NCBI GenBank assembly: GCA_022578605.1
Contig: MU394081.1
Coordinates: forward strand, 248,850-312,849
Source of the DNA: Camillea tinctor
Taxonomy: Eukaryota; Ascomycota; Sordariomycetes; Xylariales; Xylariaceae
Length of the DNA: 64,000 bases
Direction: 5' to 3'
This document shows positions 12,734-25,274 of this stretch, piece after piece. A program made the translations under genes and the position numbers. Positions within the stretch are counted from its first letter, which is position 1, and each line of letters starts with the position of its first letter. The notes below the pieces were generated by a model, which was not told the DNA's origin, did no database searches, and worked only from the letters and a program-made list of their open reading frames with translations.

Positions 12734-14672
12734 TCACTCTGCGGTCGTTGTCGGGGTTCTTGGTTTGCTAGATGGGTTCATCCACGAAAACGCCGATGCA
12801 CCACCGACAGGATTCGCCGAGGTGCGACTGCCCGATGCGCTTCGCACTTCGCGAGTCGTAGCCGGTGCCTTGGGCTCTGGAGTACTCAAGGGTGTTTTCT
12901 TCGATTCCCATCGAATTATGCCAGTACCAGATCCCTCAGTTCCAACTTGGCTTTTGCGTCGGAGCTCGCCACTGCTTCTAGGCTGTGGTGCTGGCTCGTA
13001 GGATGCTCCTGTTCGAGCTGAAGATGAAGTGCTTGATTTCATTGGCTTCAACACCTTCATGCTTCGCCCGCCACGCCCAGCGGGTTGGTACCCACTCAAC
13101 GGGGCATTCTCCTTCTGCTCATTCCCGTTAGTGCTGCCACCTTGACGCCATGAATTCCATATGCCCCCAGCACCCGAAGGACGGCGAGTAGCATCTCTCG
13201 ATGCATCAGCCGATGGCGCCTGGGATTCCTTGGGAGTGGGCTCAGAGCTGCTAGGTTCCTTGAATTGCTTTTCGCTTTCACCTCCGCTTTCAGAAACATT
13301 GCTCGCGTCGGCAGTGCTAGCTTGTTGGCATGCTTGCTCAGAAGAAGGTGATGGAGCTTCTCGAGATTCGGTCTCGTCCTGTGATCCCTTTCGGTGAGTA
13401 CCATTTGTAGGTTTAGTAACTGTCCCCTGTTTCGATTCGCCAAATACAAAGGGACGAGCTGTCGCGTTGAGCTTGGGTTTTTCGGGGAATACGGCCATTG
13501 TGCGGATGTTCTTGAAGGTTCCATGGTCTTCTGGACGCACGAAAGGTACCGACAGTTTCTCTCTCTCGCAGCTATACAGCGTCATCCTGTTTTGCGAGAA
13601 TAGCACGTCGGCTGAATGCTCCCTCAAAGTCTCGCTGCCAATGAAGATCCGGATAGATCTTTTCGCATCAGCATTGTCAGGCTGATCCATACCGACCACT
13701 TCAAATGTACACGCAATGCTAGGCATTTGTGGTGCTGGGCTTATCCCTCGGGAAGTTGAGTGAGAGACCGTAGCTTCCGTGAGATACACGTGTAGTCGAA
13801 TTCGGTAAACGCCGTCTAGGTCCCGGTGAATGGCCTCTACGAGATCCAGATCCTTGATGAGGGAGAACTCGAGAACCGACTTCTGTGACCCGGTGCAAAC
13901 ATCCGCATATAGGAGTGTGTCATGCGCAAAGTTGGCTGTGAGCCAGCACCGAACGATGGAAGGCACCGAGCCTAAGATGAAGAAACCAGGAGGCGGCTCC
14001 GGAATGCCAATTGGAGAGTCGTCCTCATGACCTCCCGGAGTGAATGTCGTATCCAAACCCAAACTGCTTCCTCGACCCGAGGCAACCGAGTGGTGAGAAT
14101 GAACCGAGTGTACCGAATGGCCCGCAGAACTGTGTCTACCATCAGATTTATGAGAGAGCGATCGTTCCATCATGCCATGACCGCCCATCCCGCTGCCAGG
14201 TCGGATGGGAACAAAGTCACCCGAGTGCCGACCATTTTGTGCCCAGCCCGAGCCCTGCAAAGCACTCTCGTCAAAACGCACACTGTTGGCTCTAGAGGCG
14301 GCGCCGCGTCTAGTAGGCTCGTCTTCGGCATCGAGGTGTAGGCTGCCTAACAAGTTCTGGCCTTGCTCTTCGAAGTCGTCGAATATCTCGCTCGGGGGCA
14401 TTTGGATGGGTCCTAGTTGAGAATAAGCGTTAGGATAATATAGCCATGTGATATCGAACAGGGAGGGGGTGTGACGAACCATGCTGCGGGGTGCCCCCCA
14501 AGGCGCTGGGAAAGGGTGAGTTCCAGGCAGACTTGATGGCTGCATCATCTGCCTGGCGTTTCTCCAAGCGGGAAAGTCTCTCGGCGTGGCTGTTCTGCAC
14601 GATCTGAATCTGCTTGACGTCCATCTGGACACTGTAAAGCTCGTCTCTCGAGATCGGGAAGCGAGGATCCAT
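12734..14672 (-). CDS. Conserved Pezizomycotina protein of unknown function
   Basis: Exons 14672-14480 and 14412-12734; the 67-nt intron (GTTCGT...CAACTAG with CTAAC) joins in phase 1, giving 623 aa. Residues 1-50 form a short coiled-coil-like segment (ISRDELYSVQMDVKQI..HAERLSRLEKRQ). A disordered region follows with an SVHSVHSHHSV tract. A folded core starts at PPPGFFILGSVPSIVRCWLTANFAHDTLLYADVCTGS and continues to a second block (IRIFIGSETLREHSADVLFSQNRMTLY). The last 240 residues are Ser/Pro-rich and disordered. I recall similar fungal proteins being labelled 'ubiquitin carboxyl-terminal hydrolase 19', but no Cys or His box of that enzyme family is visible here. The DTLLYADVCTGS core vaguely resembles a retropepsin-like fold; that is only an impression. 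I give no function. Confidence 0.85.
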
Positions 14673-16623
14673 ACCCGATCGACTTTTCGTGGCGTCCTAG
14701 CGTATGTATGCAGGGCGGGCGGCTGGGTAGCCGGTCCAGGTTTCAAGTGCTTGCGAGGGAGCTTGGTCGTGATTCGAAACTAACAGAAGCGGAGGAATTA
14801 GATGCCAAGGAGCTCGGACAACCAGGTCATATCATTGGACTGAACCGTATCCGAAATGTCGCCCATCGACTTCAATTACGGATTGGCAAGCCAACGCAAC
14901 AGTGTAGCGAATCCCTGTTTGGAGCTGCCGTGCCCTCTACTGCTGGTCGTTTCTCGATGAGGTCCACCACCACCTCCTCATCGCAGAGGACCAAGTGGTC
15001 TCTAGCGAAGTAAGCTGGACGCAGATTCTTCTAGGTGTCGAACTTGGGCGTTTGAATACGTTATACCAAAATGTGTAACTACTCGGGGTGGAAACACAGT
15101 AGCTTTCGGTAGTATAGGGCGAGACGATGGAGCGATGGAACGATGGAGCGGGATAGAAGATCAATTAACAAGATGGCTGCACTCTGGCTGCTGTTGACAA
15201 TTTTGTTTGCATACACTTCACCAAATGAAGGTGTGATTCCTTTTTTTTAGCGGCACCAAAGTTGGCGTCGACGAAGCAATGTATAAGTGTGAATATTGGA
15301 GGGAAGAAGAAGAAGAAGAAGAAGGTTGGTGACTGCACAAGAATTTGACACCTTGGGATCAATACTGATAAATGTGAACTTCGGGAGGGAAGAGAAGGTG
15401 ACGGTTTCGTCAAGGACGCAAACGAGAACGAGGTTTGTGCGAATGTAGGAATCAAGCGATCGAGGTCGGCAAGGACAGGGAGAGGAGTAGGAAGAGGAAG
15501 AGGAGGAGAGGGAGAAGGGGAGGGAGAGGGAGAGAGGGCGGCAGGGCGGGAGAGGGATACAGCGGTTCGAAGGCCCTGAGTTAGGTTAAGGACCTTGACA
15601 ATAAAGTTGTAAGCGGGAGACTTCAGTGTGGCGATGAATCGGGAAACCGAATGACCCGATATTAAAATATGGGAAAGGGATAGTTAGATGGGAAAGAGAG
15701 CAAATTCTGTTTTTTTTTTAAAGAAATCTGAAGGGAGTTAAGGGCTCTTAGTAGCAGGATGGGTAGGTTGTTGGAAGTAGTGGAAGTAAGTCTAGGTAGG
15801 AGGTAGTGTAGGTTAGGATGGTAGGAGAAATGATGACTTCGATTTGTAGAATGGTTTTCTAGGTTAGTGTGGTACATAAGCTATGTATCCATAATAAAAA
15901 AAGAGGTCGTTACATTATTATGTTACATGTATGTATGTACTTAACGATTTCTATGTACATATGTACTCCGTACTTCTTATTAGCGTGTCACAACTAAGCT
16001 AAATTTCTAGCTGAGCCCATGCACTCGTTCTGGTGTTGTGCGTGTTACACTACCGCGTCTTGCCTTAGCCAAGTACAATACAATACAGTACCTAACTCTA
16101 ACTGCAAGCATAGCCTTGTATTGTAGCTTGTGTTTTGTACCTACCGTACTTAGCAGTACTGACGACATGTACGGAGTACGTTGATACATACATACATACA
16201 TACACACATACGTATGTGCCTACACTGCATTTCTGCCCATATGGGTGGGGGCATGCATAGATGGAGTACATATTTTTTTCTTTCTTCCATACGAGGGCAC
16301 CGGTAATCGAAAAAAAATATACCCCCAAATTGTCAATTGCATAAGAAAGACATGAATCCCGTGTCTTTTGGTTTATACCTAACATACATGCTGCTGGATA
16401 ATCGACCAACTTATGTGCTTGCCAACTAGGTGCAATGTACGAAGAGGGGGTAGCCTTGATGGAAATTGTCACATAGTCATGTGAACCGAATCAATAGTGC
16501 ACGAACCCTAAATACGAGAGGAAGTATCTTTAGAGATAAATGTTCTCTTTCCTTCGTTACTCCACCGCACGCATTCTCCCAGTTTTGCCATCCCACGGCT
16601 ACGGGGCAACATGGAAATAGAGT
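14673..16623. other. Intergenic region with purine-rich leader and simple repeats
   Basis: The first 900 bases are probably promoter and 5' leader of the minus-strand gene ending at 14672. 15302-15324 is a (GAA)n run and 15470-15545 is a G/A-rich tract, i.e. pyrimidine-rich on the transcribed sense strand. 15890-16300 is AT-rich with ATGTACATA words, two TACGGAGTA-type words and a (CATA)n run at 16184-16205. No gene is supported. Confidence 0.55.
15302..15324. repeat. (GAA)n microsatellite
   Basis: About seven and a half GAA units occur in the likely upstream leader of the minus-strand gene ending at 14672. A larger G/A-rich tract follows at about 15470-15545. Confidence 0.8.
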
Positions 16624-17663
16624 CTAAATCGAACCCGGGTTCATCTGACGCCAAAGCGGGTAAACTTGAAAGCCGTTTGGGAAAGGTCCAATATGAGGCA
16701 GGACTATATCGAAGAATGTCTTGTACGCCTCTCCACTCATGTGCAAACCATCTGGCAAGAGACCCTCAAGAGCACCTCGCTTTCCACCAGGATACCCTAA
16801 TGGTGGACCGTTGGTATCAAAGTCCGGTGTCAGTGCAGTTGCCTTCTCCAGGATGGCCTTCTGGAGATCGATCAAGATGGTGCCGGGGACCTCCGATGCA
16901 ACCTGTCGGCACGTTTCGGAGTACGCAGCGCTGATAGCAGCCTGTCGAGTTACCTCCTTGTGGCCATATGCTTTATCTAGCTCGTCAAGACGGAGCTGGT
17001 CAATTGGTGGCGGCGTAACAAGCAGGACCTTGGGGTTATGTGCTCTTATATGCTCGTGAGTGATAATCTTGGTCAAATTCTCCTTATACTGATCCATGGG
17101 GACATGTTGCGCGTTGGTCGGGAGAGGGACCGCAGCATCATTGGCACCAAACAAGACAAGCTGTCAAAGAAAATTAGAGCCAGTATACCAAGTGACCATA
17201 AGCAGCATCTAAGTGATAAAGACGTATGACCAAGTAGCGTTGGGGGGTATGGTACATACAAGGTACTCGATCCTGGGGTTCGTGGGAGAAGGAGGAAGGA
17301 ATATCTGAGGCAATAATTCCAATGCGTTCTTGGTATTATAGCCAGAGAAGCCCCTGTTTATGACATCCAAGCCTCGCATACAATCTACACAGACGACATT
17401 TGGTTAGATGTAAGTGATGCATCAATAGGTACGTATATCTGGGACTAATCTGTGAAGTACAACGTACGACCCTGCAAAGCACCCTGGAACGAGAAGCCGT
17501 CTTGAACCCTGCTGGAAAACTCAAAGAGCGAGTCACCAAAAAGAATAATTTGGTTATATGGTTTCTTGGTCCACCTGAGTTAGCCATCGTCTCTACATAA
17601 TAATGAAATAATAGGGCTTTTTGGTAAATAAAATTAGGTGGATAGTTAACCACTTACAGCCAT
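16624..17663 (-). CDS. SGNH/GDSL esterase, isoamyl acetate-hydrolysing esterase (IAH1) type
   Basis: Minus-strand exons: 17663-17658 (only ATGGCT), 17564-17471, 17384-17260 and 17160-16624. Each join keeps frame and gives 253 aa, typical of IAH1. The start reads MAKPYNQIILFGDSLFEF. Block I is GDSL with catalytic Ser near residue 14, block II is RGFSGYNTKNAL, block III is FGANDAA (near 79-85) and block V is DGLHMSG with Asp about 212 and His about 215. No signal peptide is present, so a cytosolic or peroxisomal role is likely. Yeast IAH1 hydrolyses acetate esters such as isoamyl acetate; substrate here is inferred from family only. The six-base first exon is unusual; I chose it because GTAAGT follows ATGGCT directly and the acceptor ACCAAG restores the family's N-terminus. 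Confidence 0.9.
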
Positions 17664-18562
17664 CTTCCTATCGTACTAATAACCTTGAGAAGTAGTGAGG
17701 TGATTTGATACTCTGCGAGATATATTTCCAAAGTACACGGACACGACAATGATTCTTAAATAATAACCTCCAGTAAATGTCGGTGCAACTTCTAAATATA
17801 TGTATTCTACAAATCCACAGATAGACTTGACTTGCAAAAAACAAGAATAACAAAACTAACAAAAATCTTCACCTCAAAGGAGGGTAACTACAACATCGGA
17901 GCCTTTGCTGGGTCTCTGTAATAGAAGTTGGCTACTGATAGGGAAGGACGAGTTAGGCAAGAAACCAATCGGGGAAATCCCAATATAAGGAGTGGAAAGT
18001 CCTATATAAGTACCCTCTTTTTTTTTTTTTCCCTTTCACACTTCCTCCTCCCTTACGTACTTAATTGCATGCCAACTCATTTTTCCAGTTTTCCGGTGTG
18101 AGTAGGTGGCCCGTCTTACCGTATTTCGTAATAAATTACCTCTTTCATGTGATATGAAAAAAAAAAGGTTGTTAGGGGACAATGTGTATGTACTGTACAT
18201 GCCGTAATAGCTCCGAGTTAAAAAGTGGTGGTGATAGAAGTATCACAATATATGTATGTACCTAAGTTGTATGTATGTATAATACGTAGTACTATTGCAA
18301 AATGATTGTCAGTGGGGGTGTATCGTGGGGTTTTCTGTAATTTTTTTAATGGGGCTTACTTAGTTTAGTACCTACGCTAAGATGTTAGAGAGCTTCTTAT
18401 CTTATCGATTGAACTTGCTTAATGTAAAATTTTGGAGTTCGCGAAAGTCTTCACTTAGACATACCTTTTTTTAAAGTTTCCTACCTTTAGGTGTAAATAT
18501 ACTCCTTTTCCTTCGCCAATTCGCCGGATGGGACCCCGAACGCTGCGGCTCACTGCACCAAG
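17664..18562. other. Divergent promoter region between esterase and UTP10
   Basis: This lies between divergently transcribed genes and should hold both promoters. It is AT-rich, with a T-run at 18019-18030, an A-run near 18157-18166 and TATGTATGTAC words at 18250-18280. I saw no convincing ribosome-biogenesis PAC (GATGAG) or RRPE element, and no gene. Confidence 0.55.
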
Positions 18563-21500
18563 ATGACGTCGACATTGGCTGCGCAGCTGGCCAAGATAGC
18601 CGCGAGTTCGAAGTCCTCCCTCGATGTCAAGGCGCAAAAAGCTGCCCATTCCAAGTCGTTAATCTTCGAGCCTCGAGTTGCCGCATCCCAGAATTTCCAG
18701 ACGCTCTATCGCATATGTTACGAGGGATTCGAGGAGCTATGCCAGCTAGATTCCAGTTTTGCACCCTTTAGTTCTACGCTGTTCAGCGAGCAGAGTCAAG
18801 ATGAAGATCGAAGTCAATTAACCGTCTCGGAGAATGCAGAGCTTGACAAGAAAGTAGACTCTTTCTTGCGGCTTGTCGGTGCGCGCTTGAGATTGATGCC
18901 CGCCGTAAAAGCCGTAGAATGGCTTATTAGGAGATTCAAGTAAGACTCGGAGACTACACCCCTTTTTTTGTAGGCGTGTTTCTAATGTGTTCATAGGATC
19001 CACGAATACAATACAGCCACCCTCATCTCGACCTTTCTGCCTTACCATACCATTCCGGTTTTTGTGACGCTTCTCTCCATCCTTCCCAAAGACCTTCCTC
19101 ATGTCTATAAATTCCTAGATCCATACGCCAAGTCATTGACTCAGCCGCCGAGGACAGTGTTGGTCCACCAAGCCACACACCACCCCGAATTCCTTTCCAC
19201 GATATCGACGTTCACGCTCGACACATGCAGAGCGCAACAGCAATATCCAGCTCTGATTTCTTTCTGGGGTGGAATAATGACCGAGGCCGTCAATGGCATG
19301 CTTGATAAAATGCGATCCGGCCGGCGCAGTATCCAGACAAGCAACGACCAAGATTTATTGCAGCAGATAGGGCCAACCATTAGTGAGGCATTGGTCATGT
19401 CCAAGGCACCTGGTTTACAGATAGCTTGCTATATGGTTATCGCTGTCTTCGTTGCTAAAGGAAGTCTCGATGACGCCGCCATTAGCGCTCTTATGGAACA
19501 GCTTGTTGCTGGATGGACCTCGGAGTCGCTTCGGCCTGGTTTGGTTTGTCTTTCTATGCTTTCCCAGTACCGATCCGCAAAGCAGATGTCTGGAAAAGTC
19601 ACCCGTGCTTTGCTGAAAGTCCAAAACCTGTCCCAACTCCTTTCTGAAATAGGGAAGGACCGTGACATTGGCAGACTAGCAAATGGCTTGTGCCTAGCAC
19701 TGATAGACCGAATCTATAAGAGAGGCGATACCAAGGGTCTCCCTATAATTGAGTCGCTTCTACTAGCCTCAGTTCTCAGTGATCACCAGACCGCTGTTAT
19801 TTTCAAATCTTTGCTACTCGTGGCTTACAAGGTCGATGATCAAGTTGACGAACAGGGCCATACTCGCAAGGCTCTAGCGTCAACTATCATTCGACTTTCG
19901 CAAGTGGAAGCAGGAATTAAGGATGTTTTTACACAAGCCATCAATGATACCGATGTTGATCTCGATGTGTTGGAAATGCGACTAGACATACACATTCGGC
20001 CGCGAGCCTTGCCAATGGCGCCTACCGAAGACGTGGAAATGAAAGAAGACGACGCCCCAGTGGTTACCGAATCCTTCGATACCGCTCTTCAACGAATCAT
20101 CAGCCATAGTACCACAGGGATAGCCTCATGCTTCCAGGCAGGCTCAACAGACATCTTCACTGATTTGTGTTCTGTGTTTCTTTCCAGCCTCTCCGAGCCA
20201 AATAATGTCGCGGCCTTCGACAAAACCTCTCCCTTGCAACGTGAACAAGCAAGCAATACCCCCTTTTATTTTACATTTCTCATGAGAGTCTGGTGCGGGC
20301 CTTATCCAACATTGGCTCGGGTCGAGGCTCTAAGTCTAGCTAAAGGTCGCCTTAGAGAAAATGACTGCAGTGGGGCGGACTTTCAGGCTATCTTACCGTA
20401 CAGTATTGCCGCGTTAAATGATCCTTCCAAAAAGGTCCGTCGTGCTGCTGCGGATCTCATAATAATCTTGAATGAGTCCCTAGGCGAAGATAGCGGGACG
20501 GAGAAGCGCACTTGGGGTCGTAATTGTCTATATGACGATACGAAACCCTTGGAATGGATGACCTCTGACAACCTCCGCAAGTTTCTACAGGCTGTCCTAA
20601 TTACTTCGCTCGAAGAGTGTGTGCTCAATGCCAACTACGTCCTTGAGATCTTGCAGAACTCTATAAATAGCAGTTCAAAGTCTTCGGGCGATGAAGCAGA
20701 GAAGTTCAAGAAGAATCATCTTTCTCACGGAACGCGACGTTCTGTGTTGTCTTTCTTAACTTCGCACACCGTCTACAGTCCTCTTATTACCCTAAAGCTC
20801 CGCCTCCTCGCATTCTTGAACCAAGTGAAGGGCGTTTCGGGAACCTCCCGCACCCAACTTCTCCTCCCATTGCTCAAACGATGGTCTTCCTTGCCTTCTG
20901 CTGATGCTACTAACTTTTGTCTGCAAGAAAATGTCAATGAGCCGGTGGTAGACCAGAGCATTGTTGAGGTTGTACTTCCCAATGAGAAAGATGGCTTAGA
21001 GTTCATTCTAGACACTGTGCAGTCGCGTGAATTACTCACTAGGCCAAATCTTCTCCATGCTATGTTTTCCCACATCCAGAAATTATGGCCGTCTATGAAA
21101 TCGGAACCAAGATACATCGTAGCACAACGAATGCTGAAGTTGGCTCAAAAGGATTGGTCGGATGAGCGAAGTGCGATCTCTGGCGAGGCCGCTGATCTTC
21201 TAAGGAACGTCGAGCTTACGACGGACATCCTTCTCTTTTTCCTGGAATCATTGCAACCCACCGCGAAAATGGCTACTGAGCCGCCACCCGGCAAGCGGAG
21301 ACGAACAAGCTCATCGGAGGCACATCGTGGAATTAACACACAGATTACCGCGGAAGTGAGCTCGACACTCAAGCAGGTGACCTTTGTGCTACAGCTTGTT
21401 GAGGGATCCGACCCCGGAAAACACCCCGAACTCCTTAACGCGCTATTCAGTGCCCTCTCAGAGCTACAACATTTCCGGGTTATAGTCGGTTCTGAACTGG

Positions 21501-24070
21501 GATATCTCCAGAACCTTGTTCTCCGAAGCTTATTGGCCATGGTACCCGCTTACAAGAACGACAAGAACCTCAAGATCGACAGCACAGGTGGACATGGCGA
21601 TCTTCTTGTGAACTGCATACAAAAGTCTTCAAGCCCAGCTGTCCAGAGCACCGCCCTCCTGCTGGTAGCAAGTCTTGCTAGCGTTGCTCCAGATCTAATA
21701 CTCAATAGTGTGATGCCAATTTTCACACAGATGGGAAGCTCAGTCCTGCGCCAGAGTGACGATTACTCCGCTCATGTGATCAATCAAACTGTCAAAGAGG
21801 TTGTGCCACCGCTAATACAGTCACTCCGCAAGGGCAAGATAAGTCCTCTCGCAGGCGCCTCCGAACTTCTTCTCAGTTTCGTTACAGCTTACGAGCATAT
21901 ACCATCACACCGGAGACTCGGTTTGTTCGTGTCACTGGTAGAGACTCTCGGCAGTGAGGAGTTCTTATTTGCGCTCCTAGCGATGCTCGTAAATATGTAC
22001 GGAACAACCGATCAAGTTCTCTCGTTCGCTGCCGATGTTTTCAACTATTTCACGGTAGAAATTCAGCTACAGTCATTGATTGAGCTCCTCAAACTAGTCA
22101 CCGACATATTCAAGCCTTCGCCTTCTTTCTCCGACATTCTTCTTGGTGCGAACGAGCAAGGAGGCCGGGATCCTCAGAAGATCGGGCTCCGCCAACTAAA
22201 CCTCCTCCCTCATCTTCTATCGAGCAGAAAGCTGACGAAGCAGATCGGCAAGCTTACTGAGAGAGATGATATGGAGGCGTCTAAAATTCGCGAGCTATAC
22301 TCTAGCTTGCTCGAAGATCTTCTAAGCTTGGCGGACTCGCTGAAGGAACACAAAGTTCTACACGGCCGATGTGGCGATGCACTCTCTAAGCTCCTAAATC
22401 TGCTCTCCATCGGGGAATTTATCAAGGCAGTTGAGACGCTTCTGGACCGGCCAGATACGGTCTTGCGCCGGAAGGTCTTGAAGGCTGTCGAGATACGGAT
22501 TGACCAGGAAAGTCAAGGAGATGCCAACTCTAGGGCTGCGTTGCTTGCGTTCTTACCGCAGCTCACTGCTATTATTAGAGTATCTGAGGATATTGCCTAT
22601 AAACACATCGCGGTCGGGTGCGTCGACAAGATATCCGAAAAGTACGGGAAGAAAGACCCAGAAGCTGTCGCTGCTGCCGCCTCGACGATTGCAGGGGACC
22701 GATGCCTTGGTCAAGAGGATACACGCCTTCGTGTTATGGCCCTGCTGTGTTTGGCTTCGTTAGTCGATGTACTCCAGGACGGAATTGTTCCTGTCCTCCC
22801 GTCAGCCATTCCGAAAGCGCTATTGTATGTGACAGAAAGCATGAAACCCGAGACCCGACAGCCCGAGTTGCACAATGCAAGCTACGCGTTCATAACCGCA
22901 CTGGCACAGTATCTACCTTATATGCTTTCGAGAACTTACCTAGACCAACTCCTTTCCGTTTCAAATGCATCTGCCAAAGCCAGTTTAAGCACCGAAGCCA
23001 ACGATACTCGTCTCCAATGCCTCCAATTCATTGCGAAGCAAGTAGATGCTAAAACTATGTTCGCGGTTCTAGAACATAACTGGGTCCCAGCCACCGACTC
23101 AGGTTACCTGGTAAGAAAGAATCTTTCAAACATACCCAAGTTGCTAGCTAACCAATCCATATTTCAGGCTACGCGAGAGTATCTCAATATCCTAGGCATC
23201 GCAATTGACAAGCACTCGAAGGCTGATATCTCGAAGAATATAACAATTCTTTCGGCTATCTTCCTGAATGCATTTGATACCCGTCGGGTGCAGCACTTAA
23301 AAGGCGATGATGGAGAGGACATTATCAAGCATCTACCTCGCGTTGAGGAAATTATCAACGACGTGGCACTGAGGATGGTTTACAAACTAAACGACGCCGC
23401 ATTCCGACCGATATTCTCCCAACTCATGGACTGGACATCAGCTCTACCCACCAAGGACACGGTAGGAAGGAGTATGCGCCTCGTTAGCGTCTACGGCTTT
23501 CTACTATCGTTCTTCGGTGGCCTCAAGTCTATTGTCACAAGCTATGCATCTTACATTATCGACACAGTCGGCAGTGTGCTCACAGCGGCAAATCCGAAAC
23601 ATCCAGAAGACCGCGAGCTTTGGAGGAAAGTCCTACAAACCCTTTCAAAGTGTTTCGAGCATGATCAAGACGACTTTTGGCAAGCCCCAGCCCATTTCGA
23701 TGCCGTAGCACCAATACTCATAGCCCAGTTCCTCCATGCCGCATCGGTCGACCTAACGACAGATCTGATCCCTACCATAGTAGAACTCGCCGCGGCGGCG
23801 GATTCCCCGGATCACCGAAAAGCACTCAACAGCTCGCTCCTGAAGCACCTACGGTCGGAGCAGGGGGCGGTACGCCTTGCCGTGGTGAAGTGCCAACAAG
23901 CGCTGACGGACCGACTAGGCGAGGAATGGCTGTCGATGCTCCCAGAGATGCTGCCGTACATCAGCGAGCTTCAGGACGACGATGACGAGGACGTAGAGAG
24001 GGAGACGCATCGCTGGATCGTGGGGATCGAAGGTGTCTTGGGGGAGAGCCTCGACACCATGTTGCAGTAG
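18563..24070 (+). CDS. UTP10: U3 snoRNP / small-subunit processome protein UTP10 (HEATR1/BP28)
   Basis: Exons 18563-18939 and 18997-24070; the 57-nt intron (GTAAGA...CATAG) joins in phase 2 as FKIHEYNTATLI, giving 1816 aa, the usual length for fungal Utp10. The protein scaffolds the t-UTP subcomplex in the nucleolus, needed for rDNA transcription and early 18S pre-rRNA processing. The start MTSTLAAQLAKIAASS and the AHSKSLIFEPRVAASQ block are characteristic of the family, as is the all-helical HEAT-repeat composition throughout. The C-terminal BP28CT-type region ends WLSMLPEMLPYISELQDDDDEDVE, followed by WIVGIEGVLGESLDTMLQ. A basic cluster GKRRRTSSSE near residue 770 may be a nuclear signal. 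The second exon is one open frame of over 5 kb with no further intron. Confidence 0.97.
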
Positions 24071-25274
24071 ATAAAAGGGGAAAGTGGGAAGGTTATATGT
24101 CACATTGTACATACCCAAGGTAGATAAAATATCGGGAGTTCTTGTGTGGTATTAATTTTAATTGAATTTTTCTCCTTTTGAATGGAGTTTCTTCTATTGA
24201 TCTGGCATTGGGATAGCTCAGATGTTTTGTTCTAACCTTACAGAGCTTGGTTGAGGTGAGAATTATGGAAGTTGAATAGATACGACCTTGTGACAATGGA
24301 ATAAAAAGGGGGTACCGTACGAGCCTAGAAGGTTAGGGGAAATTGTTTTAGCAAGATTAGGTATCATGTACCTGCAATAACGGCAGTGATAGAACTAAAA
24401 GGTACCCGAGTACAAAAGGGGGTACGTACTACATGTACTGATGTACATACATAGTAGTACTTGGGAGAATACTACTATGTACACATTATGCATGACATGG
24501 AGCTATACTACTTAGTATATACTATTTAAAATACCTACAAGATAGGTACATACCTACTATGTAGGCAGGTACCTTCCTTAGCATAAGTGCCTGCCTACTA
24601 ACTAGCACCTACTTGCTACGCTTGGTGCTTTACTACAGAAGGAACATTGGGTACGTACGTACCTTCTCAGCATGCTGGGTGCAAGTTGCCTATTCCACGA
24701 ATTCACCCGTAATTTTGGAAGGGGAAAAAACCCCAGAAATCGAGAGGGCAGAAAACTAAGGAAGAGAAAAAAAAAATTAAGAGAAAAATCACAGTTGCAG
24801 CTCGAGAAGACGATTTTTTTTTCAGCATAATGCCAATTGATTTTCCGTAGAGTTCCCCCAGACGAGAGCCTGTAAAAGCAAGGGGAACAGCCCGGCCATC
24901 TAACCACTAGAGTCGTGATATAGAAAGACCAAGCGAACGCAATAAAAGTACAAGTCAACTCCGAATCTTATCTCCCCGTGCCATACCAATCCTCCTCCAT
25001 TTTCCTTTTCCTTCGCCCTTCCTAATCCAGTAACCTAGTCTTTTCCACCAGTGCCGTGATGTCGAAGTAATTGTTGTTGGCAGAAGACGTTGTGTGCGTG
25101 AGTACCAGAGGTTGGGTGGGGTTTTTGCAAAAGGGGGGTGGAAGATTGATCTGGTTTATATTGTTTAGTTGGAACTCAAAGAAGCAAGTGAGAGATCATG
25201 AGATTTTTTTTATACGGTAAATAGGCAAACGAATTAGAGAAGGAGAGGGAAAAGACAACTTACCAAAGGCAGTT
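24071..25274. other. Intergenic region between convergent genes, rich in GTAC palindromes
   Basis: 24340-24665 is dense in GTAC, TACATGTA and ACCTACTATGTAGG-like palindromic words. 24720-24830 is A-rich. No gene is supported; a 118-codon frame on the minus strand at 24602-24958 lacks homology signs and lies in this low-complexity DNA. The right end is the 3' flank of the gene at 25275-27088. Confidence 0.55.

Noticed and set aside
14413..14746. Long N-terminal extension of the unknown protein by reading through the intron
   Set aside because: The unspliced frame gives an Arg/Ser-rich stretch without sense, while splicing 14480 to 14412 gives a start with a coiled-coil segment and a proper branch site.
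15540..15590. GGTTCGAAGGCC, resembling a tRNA B box
   Set aside because: No A box or foldable acceptor and anticodon arms lie at the right distance; the flanks are purine-rich low complexity.
18400..18562. RRPE-like AAAATTTT word before UTP10
   Set aside because: The match is partial, AT-rich DNA yields it by chance, and no PAC element accompanies it.
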